Below, one piece after another: positions 8,221 through 17,851 of a DNA stretch of 64,000 bases (the first letter of the stretch is position 1; each line of letters opens with the position of its first letter). The DNA is from Leeuwenhoekiella parthenopeia (GTDB taxonomy: Bacteria; Bacteroidota; Bacteroidia; Flavobacteriales; Flavobacteriaceae). The stretch covers positions 186,001 to 250,000 of the forward strand of contig NZ_JAJGMW010000002.1 of assembly GCF_020782115.1 (NCBI RefSeq), in the 5' to 3' direction. The notes under the pieces are model-generated. The model saw only the letters and a list, made by a program, of their open reading frames with translations. It was not told the DNA's origin and did no database searches. The position numbers were made by a program, and so were the translations under genes.

Positions 8221-11094
8221 TCAAAAGCGTACATATACATTGACATAAAAAGTGGTTCCATAACCCGTAAAATAGCGGTTGCCAAAAAGCGGCAACTCCC
8301 GGTTGGATTCCTCGAGCAGACTGCGGTAATCACCCACTCGCGAATCTTCAAAACCGCCGGTTTTATAACGGGTATTTAAAAGATTGTTGACCAGGCCGAA
8401 AAACCCTATGGTGTAATCCTTCACCCGCCAGGATTTGCCACCCACGAGATTTACCAAATTGTACGGTGGTATTTTTTCCTGCTGAAGCAAAACACGGGCT
8501 TGTGCGGGGTCGTAGTCATTAAAGGGCAGTCCGTCAAAATCGGTACTAAAAGCGTCTGAACGCCGTAAGTAACTCACGTCAATATAGGCATCTGCAAAGC
8601 GGTTGAAGCTGGCGCCCAGCCACCAAAAGTCCGGATCGCGGTAGTCAAACCCCAGTTGATAGGCCTGCTCCGGGCCGTCGGCGACATGGTAATTGTTCAA
8701 TTTGACGTTGCCATCGCCGAAAATGACGGGTTGCTGCGCAAGCGTTGTGGTATAATAGACCTGTGGGTCTGAAGTGTATTGATAGTTTCCGTAAGCGGCT
8801 ACAGCTTTAAAAGTTAGCGTGGGTAAAGCTTTGAACTCCACTCCGAACTCTGCTCCCAGATTGCGGCGGTTGATGCCGGTCGTGATTTCCTGAACGAGGG
8901 CATTTCCCTGCTCGATTTGCGGGGACTGCAACGAACTTGTGTAGAAAAAAGACAATTCGCTGCCCCGTTTAAAATCGATGAGATAACCGGTGAGCCTGAG
9001 TTTGAGCGACGGACTTCGGTAGATGTAGCTGAGATCAAGATTGGTGATTTGCTCTGCGGAAGCCTCATCAATAATGTCGTTGTTTTGCCGGGCATTGGTA
9101 AACACGGTATTATAAGGCAGTGGCTGAGTGAGCAAACCGGCGTTGAGTAAGGCAAAGTGCTTACCACTGAATTTATAGGTAAGTCCGGCCTTGGCACTTG
9201 GCGTGAAAAATGCCACAGCATCACTTTTGCCCAAAGACCGGTTGCCGGGATAGTATCCGTTTTCATACAAGCCTTCGCGTTGATAGCGGGTTTGTTGCAG
9301 CTCGATAGCGGCATAGGCGTCTATTCGTTTTAGGGTGGCCTGCAGTTGCACAAAAGCCTGAAGTTCGCTGGCCAGTATCCTGTAATTATACTTGTAGCGG
9401 TCGCCTTCCTGCACGAGACGGTTTCGGTTTTGCAGGTCGCTTTGCGCCAGGTCTCCACCGGTTGTGGCATCATCTTCGGCAAAGCTGTCGATATCCAGCC
9501 AAATGCTTCCGCCTAGAAGATCGTCGAGCTCGGCGTAATTTTCACTCTTTAATCGCGTAGCCGAAAACCGCCCGGTGAGTTTCAGCTTTTGGGACAAATC
9601 GGTATTTAAAATCGAAGCGATTTGCAGCATTTGATCCTGATTTACATCATTCTGAATGGCGTAAACAGCATTAAGACCGGTTTCTGAAGCGACACGATTT
9701 GCCTGATACAATGCATCCCAGTCGAGCTGACCATACTCTACAAATGCCTCGCGGGCGAGATAGGCATTCTGGTAATTGGCTGCGGTAGGATTGGAGAAGC
9801 GCAGGAAATAGCCGGGTAGATTCTGATAATAATTGGGTGCCGGGTTGCGCGCACCGCCCAGAAATGTATCTGTGCCGTCTTCGGTTTTGACGAGGGTGCT
9901 TCCGGTGTTGTCAATACGCGAATTGCTTGTTTTTCCCCATTGATACGCTACACTGGTGGTAAGGGTATTACGCGAACTGAATTTCCAATGGTGCGAAAGG
10001 ATCACGAGGGGTTCGTCAATTCCGCGTAGGCGGGCATTGCGTATTTTTCCATCCTGATAACCCCAGTTGGGATTGTATTGATTGCCTTTGAGATCAAGCA
10101 CTTCCTGAGTCAGTGCTGTGCTGCGACCCCTGCGATTTGGGGTGTAAATGGCAGTTAGGTTAAGGCTGTGCTTTTCGGAAAGCTGTTTTTCAACCGCTGC
10201 AAAAAACGAATTGGCGTCATAAAGCGTTCCCTCAATATACCCTTCGTTACCAAATCGGCGCGATGCCAAAGTGGAATATGCCCAGCCGTTTTGCGACAAA
10301 CCGCTGTTGTAACTGGCCATAATGCGCCCGGTATAGCTGCGATTGGCTTGGGCATAAGACACCCGGCCACCGCGACCTAAAGAAGTGGCGTTCATATCAA
10401 AGTGCAGCGTACCTGCCGGGCCGCCAAAACTGTAATCACCGGGCGCGATGCCGGGAGTGAATTCGCGGTTGCGCATCACATCGTTAAGGCCGCCCCAGTT
10501 GCTCCATTGCGGTCTGCCGGTGCTCAGTTTGTTGAGCTTAATCCCGTTGATGAGCACACTGCTATACTGACTGTCAAGGCCACGCGGTCTGAAAAAGGTA
10601 CTGCTAAAATCAAAAGCGGCGGCATTACCAAAGGCATCATTGGTTGCGCTAAGCAGGGGCGAAAGTATATCGTCGCGCTGCTCTTCGTTGTTGAGTTGCA
10701 GGTCTGATAAACTGATTAAGGTGAGGTTTTGATTGGCTTCAGCAAGGTCGATCTCTAACGGAATGTAATCGAGTTCGATACTGCTCCCGGGATTGAGCGT
10801 CACCGGCAGCTGAAGACTGAAATAGCCCGAAGCGCTAAAGCTTAGGTTGTAATCTCCCGCTGGCAATTCGCCCGTAAGTTCAAAACTGCCGGAAGCATCG
10901 GTTGTGGTTTCAATCGATGTGCCGGTAAGCTGCACACGTACTTCAGGAATTCCTGCAGCGTTGGTCGCATCTTTTACACTTCCGCGAATGCGAAATTCCT
11001 GCCCCTGAGCGCATAAAACGCCCAACAGACAAAGGCCAAAAACCAAAAATTTGTACACAGTGAAAAAATTAGATTTTTCAGCGGGGGCGTACAC
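8221..11094 (-). CDS. TonB-dependent receptor with carboxypeptidase-regulatory-like domain
   Basis: This is an outer-membrane receptor of about 950 residues. After the signal peptide (ending near LLGVLCAQGQE) comes a carboxypeptidase-D regulatory-like domain (IRGSVKDATNAAGIPEVRV), then a plug (RPRGLDSQYSSVLINGIKLN) and a long beta-barrel ending in aromatic FYVNVYVRF. The first in-frame start is a GTG at 11094. A second GTG at 11058 would place the hydrophobic signal right at the N-terminus and is a plausible alternative. It is not a SusC-type protein, since no SusD follows. It probably imports a metal chelate, peptide or similar with the downstream DUF5689 lipoprotein. The substrate is not identifiable. 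Confidence 0.88.
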   Translation of the reverse strand: MYAPAEKSNFFTVYKFLVFGLCLLGVLCAQGQEFRIRGSVKDATNAAGIPEVRVQLTGTSIETTTDASGSFELTGELPAGDYNLSFSASGYFSLQLPVTLNPGSSIELDYIPLEIDLAEANQNLTLISLSDLQLNNEEQRDDILSPLLSATNDAFGNAAAFDFSSTFFRPRGLDSQYSSVLINGIKLNKLSTGRPQWSNWGGLNDVMRNREFTPGIAPGDYSFGGPAGTLHFDMNATSLGRGGRVSYAQANRSYTGRIMASYNSGLSQNGWAYSTLASRRFGNEGYIEGTLYDANSFFAAVEKQLSEKHSLNLTAIYTPNRRGRSTALTQEVLDLKGNQYNPNWGYQDGKIRNARLRGIDEPLVILSHHWKFSSRNTLTTSVAYQWGKTSNSRIDNTGSTLVKTEDGTDTFLGGARNPAPNYYQNLPGYFLRFSNPTAANYQNAYLAREAFVEYGQLDWDALYQANRVASETGLNAVYAIQNDVNQDQMLQIASILNTDLSQKLKLTGRFSATRLKSENYAELDDLLGGSIWLDIDSFAEDDATTGGDLAQSDLQNRNRLVQEGDRYKYNYRILASELQAFVQLQATLKRIDAYAAIELQQTRYQREGLYENGYYPGNRSLGKSDAVAFFTPSAKAGLTYKFSGKHFALLNAGLLTQPLPYNTVFTNARQNNDIIDEASAEQITNLDLSYIYRSPSLKLRLTGYLIDFKRGSELSFFYTSSLQSPQIEQGNALVQEITTGINRRNLGAEFGVEFKALPTLTFKAVAAYGNYQYTSDPQVYYTTTLAQQPVIFGDGNVKLNNYHVADGPEQAYQLGFDYRDPDFWWLGASFNRFADAYIDVSYLRRSDAFSTDFDGLPFNDYDPAQARVLLQQEKIPPYNLVNLVGGKSWRVKDYTIGFFGLVNNLLNTRYKTGGFEDSRVGDYRSLLEESNRELPLFGNRYFTGYGTTFYVNVYVRF

Positions 11095-11144
11095 AATCTA
11101 AAGTAGAAATTAATGTAACTTCATAAGGCTTATTTAGTTAGCCG

Positions 11145-12206
11145 ATGCGAAAAATTCGATTAAGTGTTTTGAGCCTGCTTTGCTGTAGCCTTTTTGAGGT
11201 GCTTTACGCCCAGGAACAGCGCGATTTTCAACTGGTCACGATTGCTTTCTACAATCTGGAAAACCTTTTTGATACCGAAAATGACCTGATCACGTTTGAC
11301 GACGACCGTACTCCTGACGGGAAAGATCACTGGACACCCGAAATCTACGCCGACAAACTCGCTAAAATGGCTGAGGTCCTGCGGCAAATAGGTCCGGATG
11401 AGACTACAGATCCTCCCGCACTTATTGGCGTTGCCGAAATTGAAAACCGAAAAGTGCTGGAAGCGCTGGTCACTCAAAACATCCTGAAAGCCTTTGATTA
11501 CGGGATTGTGCACTACGATTCGCCCGACCGGCGTGGGGTGGATGTGGCTTTGTTGTATCGAAAAAGTCTTTTTAAGCCTGTAAGCAGCAAAGCTTTTGAG
11601 CTTCCGCTTTACGATCCTGAAGAAAACAACAAACGTATATATACCCGCGACCAACTTTTGGTTAGCGGAGATTTGGCAGGCGAACGCGTGCATATTTTGG
11701 TGAATCACTGGCCTTCGCGAAGTGGGGGCGAGGAGCGCACCCGGCCCAGAAGGGAGGCTGCTGCAGCTTTAAACCGAAAAATCATCGATTCGATTTTGAG
11801 TGTGGAGCCCTATGCGAAGCTTGTAGGTATAGGGGATCTAAACGACGATCCAAAAGATGCCAGCCTCAAAAAGGTGTTGAAAACCAAAGGTAAAATTAAG
11901 CAAACCGGACTGCTTGATCTTTACAATCCGATGGAAGAATTGGCTAAACAAGGTCTGGGCAGTCTGGCCTACCGCGACAGCTGGAATTTGTTTGACCAAA
12001 TAATTATAAGTGCGGCCTGGCTGGAGCAGGATTATTCCGGGTTTAGTTTCTACAAAGCGGGAATTTTCAACAGGAAATTCTTGCAAACCCCATCGGGACC
12101 TTTTAAAGGTTATCCCTTTCGCAGTTTCGCCAACGGAAGCTATACCGGCGGATACAGCGATCATTTTCCGGTTTATGCATGTTTTGTGAGGGAAGTTAGG
12201 AAGTAG
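11145..12206 (+). CDS. Exported endonuclease/exonuclease/phosphatase family protein
   Basis: This 353-residue paralog of the EEP protein at 47-994 has the same motif series: YNLENLFDTENDL, GVAEIENRKVLEALVT, NHWPSR, GDLNDDP and SDHFPVYA. It differs by an N-terminal signal peptide (MRKIRLSVLSLLCCSLFEVLYAQ), so it should act outside the cytoplasm. It is divergent from the TonB receptor (50 bp apart) and overlaps the convergent YihY gene by 11 bp. Extracellular nucleic acid or phosphoester scavenging is a reasonable guess from the family, but the sequence does not decide the substrate. Confidence 0.87.
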   Translation: MRKIRLSVLSLLCCSLFEVLYAQEQRDFQLVTIAFYNLENLFDTENDLITFDDDRTPDGKDHWTPEIYADKLAKMAEVLRQIGPDETTDPPALIGVAEIENRKVLEALVTQNILKAFDYGIVHYDSPDRRGVDVALLYRKSLFKPVSSKAFELPLYDPEENNKRIYTRDQLLVSGDLAGERVHILVNHWPSRSGGEERTRPRREAAAALNRKIIDSILSVEPYAKLVGIGDLNDDPKDASLKKVLKTKGKIKQTGLLDLYNPMEELAKQGLGSLAYRDSWNLFDQIIISAAWLEQDYSGFSFYKAGIFNRKFLQTPSGPFKGYPFRSFANGSYTGGYSDHFPVYACFVREVRK

Positions 12207-13209
12207 CGTTGGTTTTCTCCTCTTCAGGATTGGTGGCTAATTCGATCGCTTTTTTTTTATCGGCTTCCAGTTGCTTTTCTTTTTTACGTAAAGCCTGCAT
12301 CTCTTCGGTATGGGCGAGTTTGGCGTGCGAACTGGGAACGATTCGGTGTTTTTTAACGATGGCATACTGCACGGTAATTTCGGCACCAAAAAACAAAATA
12401 AGACAGGTATAATTTACCCAAAGCAACACCAGTACAACAGAGGCGGCACCCCCATAAACCGATGCGGGATTGCTGCTCGAGAAGTAAATACCCAGTAAAC
12501 TTTCACCAATTAAAAACAGGATTGCGGTAATACTTGCGCCTAAAATCGTGGTTTTATATCCCATTTTTACATCGGGCAAAATTTTAAACATCGCGGCAAA
12601 CAGGCTTGCGATAAAAATAAACGAAACCAAAAACCTCAGAATATCAGCAAAAATCACGGTCACCTGAGGGGCAAAGTTGCTGAGGTATTCGGTAAAGATG
12701 TTGAGCAGCACGGTGACCACAAAAGCGACCAGCAACATAAAGCCAAGAACGAGTACCATCCCAAAAGCAATAGCCCGGTTGATGAGCATACGTTTGAAGT
12801 TTTGCTTTTTCTCGGTCACATTCCAGATGGTATTCATCGTTTTTTTCATCTGGAAGAATACTCCGGTAGCACCGTAAATTAAGGCAGCAATGCTGATGAT
12901 GAGCGTTATCCAGTTGTCGTTTTGCAGGGTCACGTTACTGATGATTTCTTCAATAGATTTTGCGACTTCGGGCGAAATAAAGCGCGCAATCTCATCGTGA
13001 ATACGTCCCTGTACGGCTTCGGCGCCAATAAACGTGCTGGCAATCGTGGTTACAATCATCAGCAGCGAGGGCAGCGAAAACAGCGTGTAATAGGCGATTA
13101 TCGCGCTCTTGGCGAAAGGATCGTTACGGTCCCAGGCTACATAAGTCTCCTTCAGAAAATTAAAAAGACTTTTAGCGTTTTTGGTAATGCGGCCGGTTAA
13201 ACTACTCAT
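12196..13209 (-). CDS. YihY/BrkB family inner-membrane protein
   Basis: This is a 337-residue polytopic membrane protein matching the YihY (formerly RNase BN) family. It has the N-terminal signature KETYVAWDRNDPFAKSAIIAYYTLFSLPSLLMIV, about six hydrophobic helices, and the family motif IYGATGVFFQMKKTMNTIWNV in the middle. The C-terminus is a charged, Lys/Glu-rich cytoplasmic tail. The old ribonuclease label for this family is known to be wrong, and its transport or envelope role is unsettled. Its start overlaps the stop of the upstream lipoprotein gene by 8 bp, so the two are coupled. Confidence 0.9.
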   Translation of the reverse strand: MSSLTGRITKNAKSLFNFLKETYVAWDRNDPFAKSAIIAYYTLFSLPSLLMIVTTIASTFIGAEAVQGRIHDEIARFISPEVAKSIEEIISNVTLQNDNWITLIISIAALIYGATGVFFQMKKTMNTIWNVTEKKQNFKRMLINRAIAFGMVLVLGFMLLVAFVVTVLLNIFTEYLSNFAPQVTVIFADILRFLVSFIFIASLFAAMFKILPDVKMGYKTTILGASITAILFLIGESLLGIYFSSSNPASVYGGAASVVLVLLWVNYTCLILFFGAEITVQYAIVKKHRIVPSSHAKLAHTEEMQALRKKEKQLEADKKKAIELATNPEEEKTNATS

Positions 13210-13648
13210 TGCCGATGTAAGGTATTAAGATGTAATCCAGCTCGTCAACACCTTTGATGCTTAGCGTGAGTTCGTCTGTGCGATCAGGATAGCTGCGCAG
13301 CAGAGTTGGGATCACGTTGCCGTTGTAATTTGCGGGAAGCTCTTTTTGAGTTTCCTCAAATTGCCGATCACAGGCTGCCGCGATTTTAGCATAATCATTG
13401 AGACTGATGTTGATTTCCTGATGGTAGCCTTCATCATCAAGACCATCAATAGTATCGTCTTCAGAAACCGGATCGTAAATAAATTTGTTTTGGCTTATGG
13501 CGTAGGTGTTGCCTTTCGTATCTATGTAGGTATAGGTGGGGGCGTTGGGTAAGGTTTTTTTGCTTGTGGTAAATCCGGGCGTGGCACCACAGCCGGTAAA
13601 AATTACCAGAATAAAAAGGCTGAAATAATATCGTATTGGAGTGCTCAC
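13202..13648 (-). CDS. Small hypothetical lipoprotein
   Basis: This is a 148-residue protein with a lipoprotein signal (RYYFSLFILVIFTGCGATPG, lipobox TGC). The mature region is acidic (SEDDTIDGLDDEGYHQEIN) and has no domain I recognise. It is translationally coupled to the downstream YihY gene (8-bp overlap), so it may work with that membrane protein. No function is assigned. Confidence 0.75.
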   Translation of the reverse strand: MSTPIRYYFSLFILVIFTGCGATPGFTTSKKTLPNAPTYTYIDTKGNTYAISQNKFIYDPVSEDDTIDGLDDEGYHQEINISLNDYAKIAAACDRQFEETQKELPANYNGNVIPTLLRSYPDRTDELTLSIKGVDELDYILIPYIGNE

Positions 13649-13724
13649 CAGGTATAGAGATTAGGTATCGAAATTACGAAAGCACCCGCAGCAACTTCTG
13701 GCGTTTAGGCTTAGTTTAACGTTT

Positions 13725-13758
13725 TTGGGTTCAACTTTCAGAAATAATTGTAGTTTTG
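13725..13758 (+). promoter_or_regulatory. Bacteroidetes-type promoter of the HupE/UreJ-like gene
   Basis: A perfect -7 box TAGTTTTG lies at 13751-13758, with a TTG -33 element at 13725-13727 (23-nt gap). The predicted transcription start is about 15-20 nt before the ATG at 13782. Confidence 0.55.
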
Positions 13759-13781
13759 ACAAACTTGAAAATACCCCCTAA

Positions 13782-14366
13782 ATGTCAGACTTCTGGTTCT
13801 ATTTTAAGATTGGTCTCGAGCACGTACTCGATTACAAGGCCTACGATCACGTGCTTTTCCTTATTGTACTCACCGTTCCTTATGTATTTAAAGACTGGAA
13901 GCGTGTGTTTTTACTGGTAACGCTGTTTACTCTGGGTCATACGGTATCCTTACTATTGGCAACATACGGTGTGGTGAGCGTAAACCGAAACATTATCGAG
14001 TTCCTCATACCGGTCACCATTTTTGTGGCAGCATTATATAACGTGTTTACCGCCGGAAAGGGCGCCAACAAAGACAAACTGGGCGTGTTACTTATTACCG
14101 CGCTGTTCTTCGGCCTTATTCACGGTCTGGGATTCTCTTCGTTTTTTGTACAGCTTACCGCGCATTTATCAAGCCGATTGCTTCCGCTTGCCGAGTTTGC
14201 ACTGGGTATCGAAGCGGCTCAGCTTATCATTGTACTCATTGTGCTTATCCTGGGATTTTTGGGACAAACGATTTTTCGGTTTTCAAGACGCGACTGGATG
14301 CTTTTTATTTCAGCGGTGGTAATCGGGATGGTAATACCTATGTTAATAGCGAATTATCCGTGGTAA
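13782..14366 (+). CDS. HupE/UreJ family membrane protein
   Basis: This is a 194-residue protein with about six transmembrane helices and the conserved His-containing segments of HupE/UreJ proteins: HVLFLIVLTVPYVF, FTLGHTVSLLL and the signature FGLIHGLGFSSFF. Family members are implicated in metal (nickel or cobalt) movement next to hydrogenase or urease genes, but neither is present here. The substrate is therefore open. It is a single gene with its own promoter, 91 bp before the dCMP deaminase gene. Confidence 0.82.
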   Translation: MSDFWFYFKIGLEHVLDYKAYDHVLFLIVLTVPYVFKDWKRVFLLVTLFTLGHTVSLLLATYGVVSVNRNIIEFLIPVTIFVAALYNVFTAGKGANKDKLGVLLITALFFGLIHGLGFSSFFVQLTAHLSSRLLPLAEFALGIEAAQLIIVLIVLILGFLGQTIFRFSRRDWMLFISAVVIGMVIPMLIANYPW

Positions 14367-14457
14367 ACTATGTTTTTTGGGATGAGAAGCAGACTAAGTT
14401 TTTTATCTTCGCAAGCTCAAAGAATCGCACACCTGAAGTGCAGGTATCTAAATATTT

Positions 14458-14898
14458 ATGCCTTCAATTACAAAAGACAAACAGCTCAAATACGATATTG
14501 CATACTTACGTATGGCCCGGGAATGGGCTAAACTTTCCTATTGTCAGCGCAAGCAGGTTGGGGCACTTATTGTAAAGGATAAAATGATCATTTCAGACGG
14601 GTACAACGGTACACCTACCGGTTTTGAAAATATTTGCGAGGATGACGAAGGCTATACCAAATGGTATGTGCTTCACGCCGAGGCAAATGCCATTTTAAAA
14701 GTTGCCTCTTCCACCCAATCCTGTAACGGAGCTACCTTATACATCACGCTTTCGCCCTGTCCCGAATGCAGCAAACTGGTGCATCAGGCCGGGATCAAAC
14801 GCGTGGTGTATCACGTAGGCTATAAAGATCCCAGCGGAATTGATTTTTTACGAAAAGCCGGAGTAGATGTGGTGTGTATAGAAAACATTGACGCGTAA
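14458..14898 (+). CDS. comEB: dCMP/cytidine deaminase family protein (ComEB-like)
   Basis: This is a 146-residue zinc deaminase. The zinc-binding and catalytic motif is HAEANA (His73, proton shuttle Glu75) together with SPCPEC (Cys101, Cys104). The overall pattern (N-terminal MAREWAKLSYCQRKQVGALIVKD, and DGYNGTPTGFENICED) is that of dCMP deaminases, which make dUMP for thymidylate synthesis. Its TAA overlaps the ATG of the S41 protease gene by one base, so the two are co-translated. Confidence 0.88.
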   Translation: MPSITKDKQLKYDIAYLRMAREWAKLSYCQRKQVGALIVKDKMIISDGYNGTPTGFENICEDDEGYTKWYVLHAEANAILKVASSTQSCNGATLYITLSPCPECSKLVHQAGIKRVVYHVGYKDPSGIDFLRKAGVDVVCIENIDA

Positions 14899-16484
14899 TG
14901 GGAGGCTATCAAAAAAAGTACCTGCCCATTTTTTTCTGCATCGCAGTTGTGATAGGCATCGCTATTGGTAGTAAACTCAATTATGGCGCTGCATCTTCAA
15001 CGATTTTAGGCGGAAATTCAAAAAAGGAAAAGCTTAACCGGCTCATTGACTACATCGATTATGAGTATGTAGATCCTATAAATACAGATAGTATTGTTGA
15101 CGTTACGGTAAACGGAATATTAGAAAATCTCGATCCGCACTCGGTTTATATTCCTCCAAGCGAGCTTCAGGAAATCACCGAAAGTATGAAGGGTGATTTT
15201 GTAGGTATAGGTATAAGCTTTTACGATTATAACGATACCATAACCGTTACCCGTGCGCTGCCCGGTGGTCCCAGTGAAAAAGTGGGCATTCGGGGTGGAG
15301 ACCGCATCATAGCTGCCGACGGGAAGTCGCTTACCGGTCGAACCGTCATAAGCGATACGGTTGTGAACCAGCTCAAAGGTAAGGCGGGCACGCTTGTAAA
15401 TCTTACCGTGCTCAGACCCGGAACAGATAATCTGCTCAATTTTAAAGTAAAACGCGATGTGGTGCCGCTTAAGAGTGTTGACGCGTTCTATATGCTCACC
15501 GATACGTTGGGCTATATCAAGGTTAATCGCTTCGCGGAAAGTACGCCTGACGAATTTCACGCCGCCTTGCAGAATTTAAAACGAAAGGGAGCCAAAGAAC
15601 TGGTTCTTGATTTGCGCGGAAACCCGGGAGGTTATATTTCGGCAGCAGAAAAAGTAGCAGACGAATTTCTGGAAGATGACAAGCTTATTTTATTTACCAA
15701 AAATAAAACCGGAAAGATTGAAAATACCTTTGCAACGGGTGAGGGCGATTTTGAGACGGGACAGGTTTATGTACTCATCAACGAGAACTCGGCCTCTGCC
15801 AGTGAAATCGTAGCCGGTGCCCTGCAGGATAACGACCGCGGTGTTATTGTGGGAAGAAGGTCTTTTGGTAAAGGGCTTGTGCAGCGTGAAATGGATCTTG
15901 GAGACGGCAGCGCTGTGCGTCTTACGATTGCCCGTTATTACACGCCTACCGGAAGAAGCATACAGCGCCCTTACGATGAAGGTAATCAGGCGTATTATGA
16001 AGACTACCTGAAACGCTATAAAAACGGGGAGATGCAAAGTGTAGACAGCATCAGCACGGCAGACAGTTTAAGGTATGTGACCCCAAAAGGGAAAGTGGTG
16101 TACGGCGGCGGCGGTATTATTCCTGATGTTTTTATACCGAAGGATACCAATTACGAGAAAGAAGCCATCATCTACGCGTTGCGCTCGGGTGCTATGTCGC
16201 GTTTTGTTTTTGAGTTGCTTGAGAAACGCCGCGTGTATTACAACAGTCTTTCGTATGCGACTTTTGAGCAGGACGTCGATATTACCGATGCAGATGTGAC
16301 CGCTTTCGTAGGATATCTCAATGACCGTAATTTAAAAATCCGGATAAAAGATTACAAAAACGATTTAAAGCGTTATATTAAAGCCGTGATGGCTCAACAG
16401 CTTTTTGGTAATACTATTTATGAAAAGCTGATTAACGATGAAGATCCTGCCATTGCTAAAATTAAGGAGTTAAGCCGTAGTTGA
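14898..16484 (+). CDS. S41 family C-terminal processing peptidase
   Basis: This is a 528-residue serine protease of the CtpA/Prc type. It has an N-terminal signal/anchor helix (residues 7-25), a PDZ domain at about 85-165 (GIGISFYDYND, GGPSEKVGIRGGDRI), and a catalytic domain with Ser300 in SASASEIVAGALQD and general-base Lys325 in SFGKGLVQ. Exported, it degrades or trims proteins from their C-termini in the periplasm. It is the second gene of a small operon after dCMP deaminase, and a 97-residue membrane protein follows after 1 bp. Confidence 0.93.
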   Translation: MGGYQKKYLPIFFCIAVVIGIAIGSKLNYGAASSTILGGNSKKEKLNRLIDYIDYEYVDPINTDSIVDVTVNGILENLDPHSVYIPPSELQEITESMKGDFVGIGISFYDYNDTITVTRALPGGPSEKVGIRGGDRIIAADGKSLTGRTVISDTVVNQLKGKAGTLVNLTVLRPGTDNLLNFKVKRDVVPLKSVDAFYMLTDTLGYIKVNRFAESTPDEFHAALQNLKRKGAKELVLDLRGNPGGYISAAEKVADEFLEDDKLILFTKNKTGKIENTFATGEGDFETGQVYVLINENSASASEIVAGALQDNDRGVIVGRRSFGKGLVQREMDLGDGSAVRLTIARYYTPTGRSIQRPYDEGNQAYYEDYLKRYKNGEMQSVDSISTADSLRYVTPKGKVVYGGGGIIPDVFIPKDTNYEKEAIIYALRSGAMSRFVFELLEKRRVYYNSLSYATFEQDVDITDADVTAFVGYLNDRNLKIRIKDYKNDLKRYIKAVMAQQLFGNTIYEKLINDEDPAIAKIKELSRS

Positions 16485-16485
16485 T

Positions 16486-16779
16486 ATGATTATCATCGCA
16501 TCTATTTTCGTGTTTTGCATCGCTGCTGTTTTTCGTTTGCTTGATAACAGTGCCGGCATCCTCATCTCAAACGGGATTTCGGTGAGTCCGTTTTACCTCT
16601 CGAGACGGGAGATAAAAGAACAGATGAAAAAAATAAGTGATAAGTCACTGCGCAGAAAGCTAAAGCGAACCCTCTTTTTTCAAAGGCTGCACAAGCTGTT
16701 CCTTATTCTGGCTATAGCCACTTTTGTTGTAGGGATTGTTTATGAATTCTTCAATCCCACACTAGTCTCCTTACTGTAG
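16486..16779 (+). CDS. Small hypothetical two-helix membrane protein
   Basis: This is a 97-residue protein with a hydrophobic helix at residues 1-15, a basic central segment (REIKEQMKKISDKSLRRKLKR) and a second helix (LFLILAIATFVVGIVYEF). It begins one base after the S41 protease stop, so it is probably co-transcribed. No family is recognised. Confidence rests on operon spacing and clear membrane topology. Confidence 0.6.
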   Translation: MIIIASIFVFCIAAVFRLLDNSAGILISNGISVSPFYLSRREIKEQMKKISDKSLRRKLKRTLFFQRLHKLFLILAIATFVVGIVYEFFNPTLVSLL

Positions 16780-16785
16780 GCGCAA

Positions 16786-17001
16786 TTAGCGTTTTGCAGA
16801 ACGTGCTTTTCTGTTTTTTTCGGCAATTTTTCGCGAAAGCATCAAAATGACCAGTAACAAAGCTGCACACAGGCAAGCTGCTACCGAAATGACAGCGACC
16901 ATACTGTCTCCCGCCAGGGGTGCGGCATAGTCAATTTTGGTAAGGTTAAAAATAAGTAGCGCGCCGGCCAATCCCAGCAAGATATAAAGAGCAATTTTCA
17001 T
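16786..17001 (-). CDS. Small hypothetical membrane protein
   Basis: This is a 71-residue protein with two transmembrane helices (ALYILLGLAGALLIFNL and VAVISVAACLCAALLLVILM) and a short basic C-terminal tail (RKIAEKNRKARSAKR). It is convergent with the preceding gene, with only 6 bp between stops. It resembles the many small Flavobacteriia membrane proteins of unknown role. Confidence 0.6.
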   Translation of the reverse strand: MKIALYILLGLAGALLIFNLTKIDYAAPLAGDSMVAVISVAACLCAALLLVILMLSRKIAEKNRKARSAKR

Positions 17002-17060
17002 AGTTAACGTATTGCGGTTCCGTGCGGTGTTGAGCTGAAGGCTTATTTATATTCAGATCT

Positions 17061-17633
17061 TTAGAATAGTCCTTGAATATTTGTGGTAAACAGCTTTACC
17101 GCCATTGCCAGCAAAATTACGCCAAAGATCTTGCGTATGATGCTAATTCCCTGTTTTCCCAGAATTTTTCCGATTTTTCCTGAAGCTTTCAGAACCAGAT
17201 ACACAAATAAAATATTGATAATTATGGCAACGATGATGTTTTCAACCTCGTATTCAGCGCGAAGCGAAAGCAGGGAGGTCATCGTACCTGCGCCTGCCAC
17301 AAGCGGAAAAGCCAGAGGTACCACACTGGCGGTTTCGGGCGCATCATCTTTATACAATTGAATTCCTAAAATCATTTCGAGGGCGATAAAGAAGATGATA
17401 AATGCCCCGGCAACGGCAAATGAGTTTACATCAATACCTATAAGATTCAGAATTTCTTTCCCGATAAACAGAAACATAACCATAAGTGCTGCCGCTACAA
17501 TAGAAGCCTTCTCACTCTGAATGTGGCCTACTTTTTCGCGTAAGCCAATGATAATAGGGATACTGCCTATGATGTCAATAATGGCAAACAAAATCATGGT
17601 TGCCGTTGCGATTTCTTTAATGTCGAAGTTCAT
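17061..17633 (-). CDS. marC: MarC family integral membrane protein
   Basis: This is a 190-residue protein with six predicted helices. It shows MarC/UPF0056 signatures such as FAIIDIIGSIPIIIGL near the N-terminus, the repeat-like GAFIIFFIALEMILG, and PLAFPLVAGAGTMTSLLSL. Despite the name, the family is not needed for multiple antibiotic resistance, and the transported substrate is unknown. It is a monocistronic gene. Confidence 0.9.
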   Translation of the reverse strand: MNFDIKEIATATMILFAIIDIIGSIPIIIGLREKVGHIQSEKASIVAAALMVMFLFIGKEILNLIGIDVNSFAVAGAFIIFFIALEMILGIQLYKDDAPETASVVPLAFPLVAGAGTMTSLLSLRAEYEVENIIVAIIINILFVYLVLKASGKIGKILGKQGISIIRKIFGVILLAMAVKLFTTNIQGLF

Positions 17634-17839
17634 ACCTGTGCTTCTTTTTTTGAGGGCGCAAAATTACGGCTATTTCTTTGAATATTAATCAGTTTTGGGT
17701 TTAGATTTAACAAATACTTAGTCTCGTAAAGTCAAACTTAAACTGAAATAAATTCCGGGTAATTATACTTGGGTTAAGTTGTGGTATTTACCGGGTTATA
17801 CTTAAGCCTTAAGTAATATAAGTATTCTCACCTAAAACG

Positions 17840-17847
17840 TATCTTTG
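17840..17847 (+). promoter_or_regulatory. -7 promoter box close to the DUF3109 start
   Basis: TATCTTTG matches TAnnTTTG perfectly and ends only 4 nt before the ATG at 17852. Initiation at the usual distance from a -7 box would give a leaderless or nearly leaderless mRNA. No clear TTG -33 element is visible. Confidence 0.5.
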
Positions 17848-17851
17848 CGGC

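Noticed and set aside
12196-13209. Ribonuclease BN annotation for the YihY protein
   Set aside because: The family's ribonuclease label is historical and known to be incorrect. The sequence is a polytopic membrane protein without nuclease motifs.
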